Shown here: positions 33,201 to 41,300 of the stretch, in pieces | Numbering within the stretch: position 1 is the first letter of the stretch | How the letters are laid out: every line of letters begins with the position of its first letter | Assembly (NCBI GenBank): GCA_000711775.1 | Contig: ARYC01000367.1 | Coordinates: forward strand, 1-64,000 | Source of the DNA: Oxytricha trifallax | Taxonomy: Eukaryota; Ciliophora; Spirotrichea; Sporadotrichida; Oxytrichidae | Length of the DNA: 64,000 nucleotides | Reading direction: 5' to 3' | Program-made: the position numbers and the translations under genes | Notes under the pieces: generated by a model | Told to the model about the DNA's origin: nothing | Database searches by the model: none | The model's input: only the letters and a program-made list of their open reading frames with translations

Positions 33201-34698
33201 AAATTTTTGAATAAATTATATTAAATAATGGTTTTCATTTTCATTGATCAACGAAGAAAATTACAACATACTTTGTGAAAAATTAATTCCATAATACATA
33301 TTCATCTATATTCCGCTTTTTCGACTCCCATCATATCAAATTAATAGTAACTGAAGAAATCACTTTATAATTAGAATTTTTAATTTCTGAATAATTATTG
33401 ATAAAAATCACCACTTTTAAACATTTTATAATAAAATTAGGATTCTAAAATCTACTGTAAATCCTATAATACTTGGAATAGTTACTATTTATTCAGAATG
33501 TTTGATATATTTCACAGATTTTATACAAGATCCTGAATTAAAATATAACATTAAAACTTACAAATTTCTTTAGACATTTTATGTATATATAACTTTCATA
33601 TTTATCATACTTTAATCTGCATAATTAAATACCGATATATCAATAAAATTTATAAGAATTTAAAACATATTATAGAAGCAATATATTAGAAAGAGGAAGT
33701 AAAAATTTTATAATAAATATATATATATATATTAATTCTAATTAGTGTGAATTAATCTACAATTTATGAACTACTCTGATTGTTTCGAAAGAGAATTTAG
33801 TAATTGCTGGACTTATCTTTTTGTGGCACTATTTATATTATTAGTGATTTAAAGCGAGTGAATTTGGATTTATAAAAATATATTTTTAAAAAATCGTTAA
33901 ATTAAAATCTTTAACTCTATGATCATTTTACTTTATTTTAAAGTAAAATATTTTAATTTAAATATATCCCCAAAAAGCTAATCTTACTCTAAGATAAAAA
34001 TATTATGTGTTAGAATAAGTTTAAAATTGGCAAGAAATATATATTTTGAAAATTTAACTTTTGACAAAAAGATTAAATTTTCTAAAAATATTACAAATAC
34101 TGTTTCTGTAGAGCATATTAAAATTTCATTTAAAATCCAAACTTATTTCTAAAACATTTCAATATTTACTATTTAGGTTTTAATTGGATGGGTAATGCTA
34201 CTGCTAATTTCTGCAATAACTTTAACAAACCTCATTATAATGGTTTATGAATTGCTTGCTATAATAAAAGTTGGGTTTAAGAAATATAGAAGATATTTTT
34301 CCACAATGAATTTAAAGAGAACATTTTTCAGTTTTATAAACTTCAAAAACAATGTTAAAATAAAGAATGAATAATCCTTAAATTAAACAGAGCAAATCTT
34401 AATAGATCAAACATCTCATTCAATTGCCAATGAAAGGAAGCGCTTTTAATAAATAAGTTCACGATTTTAAGAAATTAATAAACTTGATAAAGATATTTAA
34501 AAAATAAAGATACATGCTCAAGGGAGTATTCAAACTGATTAAAAATATCAATCTTAAAATAATAAGTTCGTTAATATGTTTGGGTAACAGAATCAGCTAA
34601 GAAAAGTATTTGAAATTCAAAAAACCGATTAATAAATTGATTTTTTTTCTCGAAAATTATAAACAAAAGACAATATTAAATTGGCAGAGATAATGTGA
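12141..34698 (+). CDS. Gene 2: secreted/membrane cadherin-like protein, complete locus with IESs and two TBEs
   Basis: Start ATG 12141, with signal peptide MYNFNIAIVFLLFLQQAFG. Coding blocks: 12141-12297, 16239-about 16390, about 16996-17166, about 18756-18925, 19598-about 19793, about 20051-20162, 21250-21469, 21771-21887, 23195-23310, 24322-about 24535, about 25140-25414, 29504-29793, 30642-31317, 31679-32551, 33435-about 33560 and about 34175-34698 (TGA 34696-34698). Each block except the last few aligns with gene 3 at protein level. TBEs occupy 12298-16238, 20163-21249 (decayed) and 25450-29325. An in-frame TGA at 24402-24404 replaces a Gln codon, so this copy may be non-functional. The 3' part from 29.3 kb is nearly identical to gene 1. 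Confidence 0.72.
12194..12267 (+). other. 74-nt intron after signal peptide, gene 2
   Basis: GTAAGTTCATG ... TTATTAG. Removal joins GCT TT to T GGA AAT ACC. Gene 3 carries a 67-nt intron at the identical codon (38146-38212). Confidence 0.75.
12409..13679 (-). pseudogene. TBE 57-kDa-class zinc-finger/kinase gene, broken
   Basis: ATG at 13679-13677, reading leftward. Two C2H2 fingers, then the kinase-like domain with HRDLKPENIM. Compared with the open copy at 27937-29151 it lacks one base near 12718, in the GTQGYYPE motif. The conserved WDVW has become a TGA (near 12671), and the normal stop is lost, so the frame would run on to TGA at 12411-12409. The zinc-finger region is intact. Confidence 0.8.
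14042..14082. promoter_or_regulatory. Conserved TBE palindrome between divergent ORFs
   Basis: CGTACCGATTTAGGAGC ... GCTCCTAATTAAGTACG, the same inverted repeat as at 1377-1423 and 27534-27575, midway between the divergent ORFs. Confidence 0.5.
14293..15185 (+). CDS. TBE small (22-kDa-class) ORF, spliced form
   Basis: ATG 14293, reading MESMNDAMKRVQAQELIQRF. The first frame would stop at TGA 14875, but a clearly coding continuation (FLMKEQSKLHRERKSQTKY) lies in another frame. Removing a GT-AG intron at 14822-14850 (29 nt) joins them and gives 287 codons ending at TGA 15183-15185. The TBE copies at 27 kb and 48 kb show the same frame change, with a 26-nt intron. The product is rich in charged residues with no recognised domain, and its role is unknown. 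The 3' end overlaps the convergent transposase gene. This copy has no disabling mutation. Confidence 0.75.
14822..14850 (+). other. 29-nt intron in TBE small ORF
   Basis: GTAAGATGATTTTTAG...TTTAG. It is 3 nt longer than the intron in the other copies, so frame is unaffected. An alternative would be a -1 ribosomal frameshift in the overlap. Canonical GT/AG ends and a 3-nt length difference confined to the interval favour an intron. Confidence 0.6.
15093..16157 (-). pseudogene. TBE DDE transposase (42-kDa class), one nonsense codon
   Basis: ATG at 16157-16155 just inside the inverted repeat, stop TGA 15095-15093, 354 codons under code 6. The N-terminus is helix-turn-helix-like (YDEEYIDLVFKLRYGCG ... 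SPSTVRSHC). Catalytic residues of the IS630/Tc1/mariner type are visible: IHADEAVF (first Asp), VDNLLVHK (second Asp) and PYSPQFNGIEFY (Glu). Directly after that Glu, TAC TGA GG (tga at 15275-15273) replaces the Trp seen in the 44-50 kb copy, so this copy would end early. Otherwise open. Confidence 0.85.
16239..16390 (+). CDS. Gene 2 second block: Cys-containing extracellular segment
   Basis: Continues the first block after TBE removal: MNVIGCGENEQNCFGRQTTE, then VVFPLTQFYGYIGIGASQS and NVLDMTDI. Homologous to 38230-38391 in gene 3, with many silent differences and no frame damage. The right edge is approximate. Confidence 0.75.
16391..16995. other. IES in gene 2
   Basis: About 600 bp of AT-rich DNA with no recognised feature, between two conserved coding blocks. 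Confidence 0.55.
16996..17166 (+). CDS. Gene 2 third block
   Basis: Reads FLIRYDDYMNVEWAKQIKNF, TEIDALNLVSLHRVTLSQN and QQYVSLVNSRNIQIQLK. Gene 3 has the matching block at about 40313-40484 (RYDDYMNVEWGKQIKNWVEY), where one codon is TGA (40425-40427) opposite Arg. Either gene 3 is damaged there or its block boundary lies before it. Extracellular position is inferred from its place between the signal peptide and membrane region. Confidence 0.65.
17167..18755. other. IES in gene 2 with fold-back copy
   Basis: AT-rich. It contains fold-back copy FB3 at about 17209-17647. The 61-codon ORF within FB3 is not convincing. No gene was seen in the rest. Confidence 0.55.
17209..17647. mobile_element. 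Fold-back repeat family, copy FB3
   Basis: Inverted arms with CCAATTAACTTTCT / AAAGTTAACTGCC and the core ATCTCGCTCCAATAATGCG ... AATAGTAAAGTTCAGC. Outer ends read TTATTGGAGTAATACATTTG and the inverse TATTCCTATAATA. Confidence 0.65.
18756..18925 (+). CDS. Gene 2 fourth block
   Basis: Reads VLVFEIQSRQIQSQWIVNSE, then TYFNILNLTRAYIQFDYFDA and NSIYCFRRNIS. Gene 3 has IFVFEIQTGQIQSQWIVSSE and GYYYSLTNSFYCFRQIFK at about 40813-40982. The frame was chosen because it alone is open and conserved in both. Edges are approximate. Confidence 0.7.
18926..19597. other. IES in gene 2
   Basis: AT-rich spacer. A short stretch at about 19206-19240 (AATGGCAGCGAAAGTAATTT) resembles 41086-41110 in gene 3 and could be a very small coding block, but I could not fix a frame. 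The direct repeat ACAGATCTGA occurs at about 19052 and 19079. Confidence 0.45.
19598..19793 (+). CDS. Gene 2 block A: beta-rich extracellular segment
   Basis: Reads SAFGFMDLTTGSITSIIFQ, RDFRVDGYFTFIIDDQSLYL and FAMFKVSQTNVNY. Gene 3 has SAFGFMDLSTGQITSIVFQK at 42491-about 42672. Short alternating hydrophobic strands suggest a beta-propeller or beta-sandwich repeat (inference). Confidence 0.75.
20051..20162 (+). CDS. Gene 2 block A2
   Basis: Reads QQKWTLFNVTTPSYTKQLY, then TRISEVDPNIRYHYIQ, and ends at pointer AAT (20160-20162). Joining to AAT at 21250 gives CAT TAT ATT TAA TGC TGG AGA in frame. The gene 3 counterpart ends at the AAT flanking an intact TBE (44000-44002). Confidence 0.72.
20163..21249 (-). 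mobile_element. Strongly decayed TBE serving as IES
   Basis: Begins CAAAATCCATAAACC, a corrupted CAAAACCCCAAAACC tip, and ends with an inverted version (right tip in reverse CAAAAACTATAAATTATAC). AAT lies on both sides. Inside, reverse strand 21111-20920 reads LVLKLIIGKSTKIDLVKPVL, which aligns with the TBE transposase N-terminus (LVFKLRYGCGLYSEQVKPVL). About three-quarters of the element is lost. Gene 3 holds an intact TBE at exactly this position and in the same orientation. Confidence 0.7.
21250..21469 (+). CDS. Gene 2 block B
   Basis: Reads CWRYNLSRYAGSVILLSEGN, then IENSSFQIEQQWVLTSYG and AGIYGNEQLISVAYFGKS, and ends at pointer ATT (21467-21469). In gene 3 this block carries a palindromic IES inside the IYG codons, but no IES where gene 2 block B ends. 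Confidence 0.75.
21470..21770. other. About 300-bp IES between gene 2 blocks B and C
   Basis: Flanked by ATT (21467-21469 and 21771-21773). Joining gives ACA TTT AAT AAG ACT, exactly the uninterrupted gene 3 sequence at about 51279. AT-rich, with no feature inside. Confidence 0.7.
21771..21887 (+). CDS. Gene 2 block C
   Basis: Reads NKTDSGAFSKEGQIFYSSQN, then GFMIVFFSFIFHDIGKGV, and ends at pointer AGTT (21884-21887). This equals AGTT at 23195 and gives GGA GTT TTA GCC in frame. Confidence 0.75.
21888..23194. other. IES between gene 2 blocks C and D
   Basis: About 1.3 kb, AT-rich, pointer AGTT on both sides. I see no gene, repeat family member or TBE end in it. Confidence 0.6.
23195..23310 (+). 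CDS. Gene 2 block D, first part
   Basis: Reads VLAGTIESQSTGGQILYADK, then QGLSIDLPTPYYFSMGA, to pointer CTTATT (23305-23310). Confidence 0.75.
23311..24321. mobile_element. 1-kb palindromic IES with GC-rich ends
   Basis: Near-perfect hairpin. Left end TGTTCACCCCGAGGTACCCC and right end GGTACCTCGGGGTGAACA are mirror images, with arms of about 480 bp meeting near 23810. It is flanked by pointer CTTATT (23305-23310 and 24322-24327). Excision leaving one copy gives GGA GCT TAT TAT TAA ACA TAG ATG TAC, the same length and frame as gene 3, where no element is present (about 52730). The C8/G8 runs stand out in AT-rich DNA. Confidence 0.85.
24322..24535 (+). CDS. Gene 2 block D, second part (contains in-frame TGA)
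   Basis: Reads YYQTQMYTVPLPEVAVINQ, VIQVVQN, then TGA at 24402-24404. It continues TIIMTKLEKYQLLPLLQNSL and NVQQLIGLTNRTIVIKT. Gene 3 has CAA (Gln) at the TGA position. A single change from the synonymous TAA would create it. Either gene 2 is a pseudogene or the allele is damaged. Right edge approximate. Confidence 0.7.
24536..25139. other. IES between gene 2 blocks D and E
   Basis: About 600 bp of AT-rich sequence with no recognised feature. The gene 3 equivalent is expanded by a decayed TBE. Confidence 0.55.
25140..25414 (+). CDS. Gene 2 block E: Cys-containing cadherin-like segment
   Basis: Reads YEYYLGNISLEIQFPECEYN, QSCSDAIFTYSVLTQDLKSL, FKFIPSTRKLYVQSINKS and LIYKCSVQDGFSNIREI. It ends at pointer TAAAT (25410-25414), which equals TAAAT at 29504. 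The join gives TTT ATA ATA AAT AAT AAT CAA in frame. Pairs of Cys and SVQDGFSN are typical of cadherin-like (CADG) repeats. Confidence 0.75.
25531..26545 (+). pseudogene. TBE DDE transposase, two deletions
   Basis: ATG 25531, expected stop TGA 26543-26545. One base is missing near 25621 (GGTTTATA-AGTGAA). A 49-bp segment present in the two other full copies is deleted at about 25975 between GCC microrepeats. The remaining frame still shows VFTFNTFIQNSWYKSHSNI, LSVDNLSVHK and PYSPQFDGIEFY, the second and third parts of the DDE catalytic set. Confidence 0.85.
26453..27342 (-). CDS. TBE small (22-kDa-class) ORF, intact spliced form
   Basis: ATG 27342-27340, stop TGA 26455-26453, 287 codons after removing the 26-nt intron 26788-26813. 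Reads MQSMNDAMKRVQAQELIQRS at the start. After the intron it reads KKSGTGIFLMKEQSKLHRER. The length in codons is identical to the 14.3-kb copy. No domain recognised. The basic, charged composition would suit nucleic-acid binding, but this is a guess. The tail overlaps the transposase gene on the other strand by about 90 bp. Confidence 0.78.
26788..26813 (-). other. 26-nt intron in TBE small ORF
   Basis: On the minus strand GTAAGATTTGTAG...CTTTAG. Its removal joins ATT TCA A to AA AAA TCT GGT. Confidence 0.6.
27534..27575. promoter_or_regulatory. Conserved TBE palindrome between divergent ORFs
   Basis: GTACGTACTTAATTAGGAGC / GCTCCTAAATCGGTACG, perfectly placed between the divergent small and zinc-finger/kinase ORFs. 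Confidence 0.5.
27937..29151 (+). CDS. TBE 57-kDa-class zinc-finger/kinase-like protein, intact
   Basis: ATG 27937 to TGA 29149-29151, 404 codons under code 6 without interruption. Two C2H2 fingers (about residues 29-50 and 68-86: C-x2-C ... H-x3-H and CFECHKQYPHTRDLKKHL) are followed by a Lys/Glu-rich linker and a kinase-like domain. HRDLKPENIM is the catalytic loop. IIDFNRAQ carries DFN instead of DFG. GTQGYYPE and YWDVWAL follow. The glycine-rich loop is not obvious, so activity is uncertain and it may be a pseudokinase. A zinc finger plus kinase in one transposon protein is characteristic of TBEs. It is the reference used here to score the broken copies. Confidence 0.85.
29504..29793 (+). 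CDS. Gene 2 block F: cadherin/dystroglycan-like segment
   Basis: Nearly identical to gene 1 block F, with the same WDGRDLEPKPN start and DYYDPNPNDKVTVKF motif. Pointer TAAAT at the left and TTATTC at the right. The palindromic insertion that follows in gene 1 is absent here. Confidence 0.8.
29928..30408. repeat. Palindromic repeat within IES F-G, gene 2 copy
   Basis: Same inverted repeat as 4738-5227, with arms of about 220 bp around a short loop near 30170. Contains GTTCGAATCCGGCTTTGG, a T-arm-like word that did not fold into a tRNA. Confidence 0.7.
30642..31317 (+). CDS. Gene 2 block G: extracellular segment
   Basis: Copy of gene 1 block G with almost no difference, pointer TTATTC left and TTTAA right. 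Reads LFDAGFPELGDQFLIVTLRD through MPPQINLQDNDYFLLMSQFF. Confidence 0.8.
31679..32551 (+). CDS. Gene 2 block I: membrane-spanning region
   Basis: Copy of gene 1 block I with introns at 32003-32034 and 32210-32243. Starts at pointer TTTAA, ends at AATTAG. Hydrophobic helix NIGFNIYILILSPVLICLSF and further hydrophobic stretches. Confidence 0.8.
32552..33434. other. IES between gene 2 blocks I and J
   Basis: As in gene 1 but without the fold-back element FB1. The empty junction is at about 33165-33200. AT-rich, no gene. Confidence 0.65.
33435..33560 (+). CDS. Gene 2 block J
   Basis: Starts at pointer AATTAG (33435-33440). Reads NPIILGIVTIYSECLIYFTD, then FIQDPELKYNI. Right edge approximate. 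Confidence 0.7.
34175..34698 (+). CDS. Gene 2 block K: last helix and tail
   Basis: Reads VLIGWVMLLLISAITLTNL, then a basic segment and Gln-rich tail ending with TGA 34696-34698. It matches gene 1 almost exactly until about 34490. The last 65 or so codons then differ substantially, although still alignable (SRFQEINKLDKDI...). This marks the edge of the near-identity tract. Confidence 0.8.
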
Positions 34699-35324
34699 TG
34701 ATTTAGAATGAATTTTCTCAATTAATTTTAATTTAACTTTGATTACCATTTTATAATCACTATTTTAAACCAAATGTTATTTATCTTTAAATATTATTTT
34801 TAAAAAAAACATAATTTTAGCCAAAATGATAAAATTCTATTAAAAAATCTATAAAAAAAGTAGATTTATTAGAGTATGATTAAGATTGAAGTTTTATTCT
34901 TAGTGTTTTAAGCAGTTTTTCATGCATTTTTATAATTATGATTTTATCAAAGAGAGAATACTTTATTAATTTAAGTATTTAGTGAGAATTGAAACAAACA
35001 GAGTGAAAGTTCAGAATTTTTATCTTTGTTAAGTGGGAGTGGTAATGTTAAATAATACCTCAATAATTATAAATAATTTATGAGATAATATCTAATTTCT
35101 AACATTGTAAAATGTTAGAAAATTTAAGCATTAAATAAAGTAAAGTTCAGGCATTTAAGCCTTATAATTCATAATAATTTTAAGCTAAATAAAAATTAAT
35201 AAGAATCGTTAGTTATCGGTATAAAAAATAAAATTTTAACAAGGCTAATTTCTTATGGAAGTTTATAAAAACAAATTTCTTATAAATTCATTTTTATTCC
35301 ATTATGAGATTACTTTTATGGTCT

Positions 35325-36002
35325 TCATTGTTTTAATTAATACTCCTAAATTAAGTTAAAATTAATTAAAAAAATATTTTAATTTTTCGAAAATGCATAA
35401 TTAATAAGTTTAAGGGGTTATATTTTGATATTTTATCTTAATTTATCGAAAAAATAATCATTACCCTTCAGTATATTAAATATTTCAAATACAATTATAA
35501 TTATAGTGATTTTAATTACTGAGAATTATATTTTATAAACAAAACTATTCTTTAGAATGTTATAGATGATTTTAAATTTAAGTATATTCAAGAATTAATG
35601 GTAAATATTTTAATGAATTAAATACTCTTTACTCCATGAAGTATTTTTTCTCCAAGTCTTTACTTAAACATTTATGTAAAATTATCTCGGTTGGTGCCGA
35701 CTTAATTTTTAAACATCACCTGCACTTCTTTAGATTTGACACTTATTGATTAGCAATGTACCACTTGAATTCTGGAAGATATTAGTCTAATTCTTGACAG
35801 ATTTAGAATGTTATTCCTTTTTTATACTTGAAGATATTTTTCTCCACAAATTTGTTAATGAGTCACCTTTAGGCACCCCAAACTTCCTTATTGATTTAAA
35901 ACTTGCACTAAAAGGACTTCGAACTCCCTGAGTCAAATTCTTCAAAGATCTGGGAAATTGACAATTTGGTTCAATAGTGCAAAAGATTTTAGTAGTTACC
36001 AA
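35325..36002 (-). CDS. Unidentified open stretch, possible exon or germline-limited ORF
   Basis: Open for 225 codons under code 6 (TGA at 35327-35325) but without an ATG; upstream the frame meets TGA after 12 codons. The first about 110 codons are less AT-rich than the surroundings and read like protein (NLTQGVRSPFSASFKSIRKF, GVPKGDSLTNLWRK). The remainder is low-complexity. Parts of the + strand are also open (FILEDIFLHKFVNESPLGTP), so the strand is uncertain. No family recognised. It may be one coding segment of another gene, or chance. Confidence 0.3.
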
Positions 36003-36473
36003 ATGTTATGAGTCATATATGAATAACTATCAGTAGAAGTTATAGAAATAATATTTATCGATATAAAATCCATTAAGAAATAATGATTTTTCCAATAAAA
36101 TTAAAATAATAAAAAAGTGTCTTATTAGTTTCCTAATAAATCAGAATTTTTAAGTTTCTTTTTTATTTTATTTTTTATTAAAATTTGTCGAAAATATTCA
36201 AAATATGAGCAATTATTATAGTTTAATTTTGATAAAATAAAAAAATAATAAATAAATCTCCTATTATTATTGAAAATAAGTGACACCTTTAATTTTGAAA
36301 TTGATAAATTACTTGATGATATATAACTAAAGGTAAGGTGAAAAGAATACTATAATTAAAGATCTCTAGTATTAAATATATTCTTATTTTTGTTATTGTT
36401 ATTAATATTGACTGTATATTTATATATTAGTTAGTTGTGCTAAGTACATAAGGTGTCAACAGTTTTTTAATTC

Positions 36474-36763
36474 AATGTCTTTCAAGTATTTTGTGTGTTG
36501 CATGTCTTCAGCTGGGGGAGAGAGTTTGGCAATTTATACCAATGTGCCTCTCATTGAGTGCTCCAGGTCTTGTCCCTTGCCTGGACCGGTCAGCATGCCA
36601 ACCACCAAAACCTGATCTCTTTTTAATGCTTTCGTTATTTTTTAGAGATGTTTTTTAGAAATTAGTTTTCATCCCTTAGTCTTCTGGTCAAGTGCATATT
36701 CATATAGACAAGCTCGTCATCTTCAGCGGTAATAACAAATAACAAATAACAATAATAATTTAA
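36474..36763. repeat. GC-rich island with (AATAAC)n tail, retroposon-like
   Basis: About 270 bp clearly richer in G+C than its surroundings, with inverted word CCAGG...CCTGG and CATGCCAACCACCAAAA, followed at 36731-36758 by AATAACAAATAACAAATAAC-type tandem repeats. A body plus simple A-rich tail is what SINE or LINE 3' ends look like. A related CATGCCACCAAAA word occurs in the island at 39478-39615. Identity unknown. Confidence 0.4.
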
Positions 36764-37339
36764 TTTTGAAATTAATTAATTAATTTAATTAAATTAGAAA
36801 TAGAAACTTTATTTATTTATTTATCTATAAAATTAAATTAAGTTATTAACCTTAAATATTAAATTTATTATATTGCAAATAGTGGATCATAGAGCATAGA
36901 TATTTTATTCTAACAAGTTTATATTTCAAGAATTAAATAAGATTTTTATAATAAAATAAACGCTCATTTATTATTACTCATTTATTTTTATATAAACCTT
37001 TTTATTATATAATAATTTAATTTTAATATTTAAAATAAGTATTTGTTATTAAAATTTTAGATCTCAATTGATTAAAAAATTAAATATTATTTAAATCTTG
37101 ATTATTTTAAGAGAAACTATTTCTTTTTATGAATGTATTACTTATTTATTTATGTTAAAACGTTAATTATTTTCATTATAGTTGTTATTAATTACTCTTA
37201 TCTTAGGAAATTAAATAAAATTTATGATATTTATTATTAATTAATATTTAAAAATAAAATTTTTTAAATTCTTGATTAAAAAATCTAATATTAATTTTTC
37301 AAAACATTTTTATTCTAAAAATAAAGGAGTTTTTGATTT

Positions 37340-37735
37340 TATTTTATAAAATAAATTTAAATTCTGGAAATAATTTTTAAATAAATTTTTAGCAGTTAAA
37401 GTTGCCTAATTTAAACAATCTTGGGTTCTTTCGATGGTGAATTCAAAATTAGCTGGACTTTATTATTGGCGGTACTATTAAATCTCATCCCTGAATCGAG
37501 ATAACTTTCACTTTAATTAACACGTCTAAATTAAATATATTATATCTCACATTAAAGTTAAAAGATCTCGCTAAATATATGAGATAAATATTACTGCCAT
37601 AAGTAAAGTCAGGCTTATTTTGAAATCGCTATCAAATTTGCAAGAGATGTTTCAAATTGGACAGCTTTAACTACCAATGATTTAATTAAATATAAATTTA
37701 ATTTCCAAATTCAAATTTATTAATACAATATTTCT
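37340..37735. mobile_element. Fold-back repeat family, copy FB4
   Basis: Core GCAGTTAAAGTTG ... AGCTGGACTTTATTATTGGC and the inverse CAGCTTTAACTACC. It contains ATCTCATCCCTGAATCGAG. Lies just upstream of gene 3. Confidence 0.65.
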
Positions 37736-38092
37736 TTCATTAATTTTTTAAAATTAAAAATATTAAAATTTTTAGTAACTTTAAAATATCCTTAAAAAAA
37801 AATAACTTTTTTTAAAGATTACATCATTTAACTTTTATGAAATTATAATGATTTATTTCTTATTAATTTATTAATTAAATAATCTTTTTATTATTCAATT
37901 ATCTATTAAATTTTGATTTATGGATAAATATCTATAGAATTAATATTGAAATTAACGAAATAAAGCTATATTTTATGAATGATGACGCATCCAGATATAG
38001 AATTTAATTAATACATTAGTTATAAAGGAAATACAATACCAGGCCATATAAAAATATTATTATAATTTAAAATAAAAATGAATGTAACTAAT

Positions 38093-38391
38093 ATGCATAA
38101 CTTAAATATACTCATAGTGACCCTTCTTTTCTTGTAATAAGTTTTGTAAGTTAATGTATATATTATGAAATTATTGACATCTTGAATTATTTTTTTATTT
38201 TTTACTTATTAGTGGAAATACTGAATGCTTCGTGTCATCGATGAATGTAATTGGGTGTGGGGAAAATTAATAAAATTGTGTTGGGTATTAAACTACTGAA
38301 ATGGGTGTCACTTTCCCTCTTACTCTAAATTATGGTTACATTGGAATTGGAGCATCAAAATCACAAAATGTTCTTGATATGACGGACATAA
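38093..38391 (+). CDS. Gene 3 first block: signal peptide and N-terminus
   Basis: Leader ILIVTLLFLQQVFG, 67-nt intron (38146-38212), then GNTECFVSSMNVIGCGENQQ, TTEMGVTFPLTLNYGYIGIG and NVLDMTDI. It is continuous at the point where gene 2 carries a TBE (about 38227). Right edge approximate. Confidence 0.8.
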
Positions 38392-41300
38392 CTGTTGATT
38401 ATTTTATCAATATATATTTTTTTAATTAATCAATAAATTAGTTATATAAAATAAAAGGGTTTTTTGTTCATAAATTTTACTAAAAAATCATTTTATAGAT
38501 GATATATGATTTTTGAAGATATCGCCACTACAAAATACAGATTATTAGATTTAAAAAGGGGGGTTGATAAGTGATTTTACCTCTCATCCAAAAAAATTAA
38601 TTTTACCTCTGTATTCATATCGAATAAATTAATCCCCATAATATCTATTTTTTTTATTTGTGACTTTATATGTAAAATATAGTTGATTTATAAAAGAAAT
38701 GAAATATTTGTGTAGTTTTTAATTGTAAAAAGAATAAAATATACTTAAATCAAAGTTCATTTTAGTTGCTTAGTGTGCTGTTATATATTATTTTTGTATA
38801 ATCAGGCAGGCTTAAATTCACCAGTAAAATACTTTATTATAAGACAGCTTTAAATAAGTAAAATCAATTTTTTAATTTCTAAGCATAAATTTATTGTATT
38901 ATTCAATTCTCGGAATGCTGAATTGATTGTTAAATATTTATGATTTTAAATTATGACATACTTTACTTATCAAATTATAGTAAAAGTATTCCAAGAACTG
39001 AATAAACGCTTATTATTTTATTACTGTTATAATGAAGTAAAATACTTTTTTTAAACAGAGATTAAGCAATATATTTCTGGCCCCAATTATAGTTTAAAAT
39101 AACCTAAATGACCCTTTGTTTTTTCGATATAAATAACACAGAGTATTTCATATCCTTAACCTTAAATGCTAAAAGAGTCAAATCAACTAATAGCTCAATC
39201 ATGTCTATGCTTGTTTTTAAATTATTTTTTCCTAATTTACACTCATTTTAGATATTCTAATGCATGCATGTTTTGGTAAAGTTTTTATATAAAGAGGTAT
39301 CTAAAAAAATATTATTGTAATCATACTGCTCAGCCACTTTGAATTTTGCCTTTCTACGAACACTCTCTGTTAAAATAGTTCTTAATTCGACTGCAAAGAT
39401 CAACAGTATTTATTATGCAAGAATTTAAACAGCTTTCTTTATTTATATTTTTTTAAAGCTTATTGGAAAATAATACTGTGGCTTAAGCCAGCCAGATTTT
39501 TGATTTACGACAAAGTCGGTCAACCCTTCTCTGTAGGAAAAAGGAGGCCAGTTCGGGCATCTGGGTAATGCTAACATGCCACCAAAATCGGGTAGGAAAG
39601 GGTAACACGTCAGATTTCTATTTCAAGCATAATAAAATGATTCTTCCTGACAAATAAAATTATAATTATTGATAAACTAAATTATCCATAAATCTTAGTA
39701 CAAAATTCAATATGATAATATAGTGAACGATCGTGCTATATTATTCTGAAGTTCTTTTTACATATCAAAACAATCAATATTCTTGCTATATAAAAGTTGT
39801 ACCAAAAGCTTGAACTTATTTATATATTAAAGAATTAACAGTATTTTCGTGAATAAATTTGAATAAGCTTAGAAAATATAAGCCTTTAATTTTAGTACCA
39901 TATGATATAAGTATATAAATAGCATGATTAATTTAAAATAGATGTAAAATTTAAACACTTTAAAAATAATATTAAATACAGGAATGTTCAGAATTGGTCA
40001 ATTTATACCTCTGATGTAATTCATCAATGGTTATAATCTAGAGTTTTTGTTTTCTTAAAAAATTTTACTCAATAATATGAAGATTAACTATATTAAAAAT
40101 TAGTTATCGGAAGTTTTCTTCTATATGTTCTATGAATCATAGCCTAAGAAATTTTCTCACTTACTTTTCATTAAATAAATTATTAGTAAAATGACCCAAC
40201 TCATTCTAAAAGATATATCTTTATAAAAAGATAATTTCTATTAATTTATTTTACTAAAAGAAAACTGATTAAGATTCTTTCTTAGTTTTTATATTTTAAT
40301 AATAAGATGGGATTTTCATAATTAGATATGATGATTATATGAATGTTGAATGGGGAAAATAAATTAAGAACTGGGTAGAATATGGTGCTCTCAATTTAGT
40401 TAACATGAATTGAGTCACTTTAAGTGATAATTAAAAATATATTTCACTCGTGGAGATATATTCACCTCTAATTTAATTGACTTTGGGAAATAAAAAAAAA
40501 GGGCTGAAAAAAAATGAAAAAGTAGATAAATAAAAAATCTTAAATCTATTCTAAAATGAAAAATTAAAATTTTGTGATCTTGATTATTGAAATTTGAAGA
40601 AAAAATTTTCTTATCATTGTTATGATCAAAATAATTTTTAGGAAATTATCATTCTAAACTTTTACAACTTAGTTATTTCTTACTGATTTCATTACAGAAA
40701 CAAGCTAAAGATCATTCATACCACTCAACTACATGCATTATTTCAACTGTCAATTATTTATAAAACTATATCATCACTTAAAATTATGATTATATTTCAG
40801 CAATTATAGAGACATCTTTGTATTTGAAATATAAACTGGACAAATTTAGAGCTAATGGATAGTTTCTTCAGAGATTACCAAAATATATTATTTCAATATC
40901 TTAAATTTAAACCGAGCTTATATGTTATTTGGCTATTACTATTCACTTACTAATTCATTCTATTGCTTTAGGCAAATTTTTAAGATAAATTAAATTAATA
41001 GAAAAAGAAAAATACTATAAAGACGTAAATTATTATCTTCTTGTAAATATTAATTACTAGAAAAAAATATTTAATTATAATTAGAATGGAGGCGACTATG
41101 TAATTCTAAAATTATATAAGTTAATTTTATCCAAAGATATAGAGATTTTTTCAATAGTTTTAGGGAATATTATACTAACTGTATGAGAATTAGAGAAAAA
41201 AAAATGTATATAATAGAGAGATTGCATTACAATAAGGGTGATTGCTATAAACTAATTTTACAAAAAAAATAATCTTAAATTTAGTATTTAAATAGAAGGC

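Larger units (their letters stand above)
34699..38092. other. Intergenic region between genes 2 and 3
   Basis: About 3.4 kb. Contains a long minus-strand open stretch (35325-36002), a GC-rich island with a repeated A-rich tail (36474-36763) and fold-back copy FB4 (about 37340-37735). The rest is featureless AT-rich DNA. The corresponding gene 1/gene 2 interval lacks the first two items. Confidence 0.55.
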
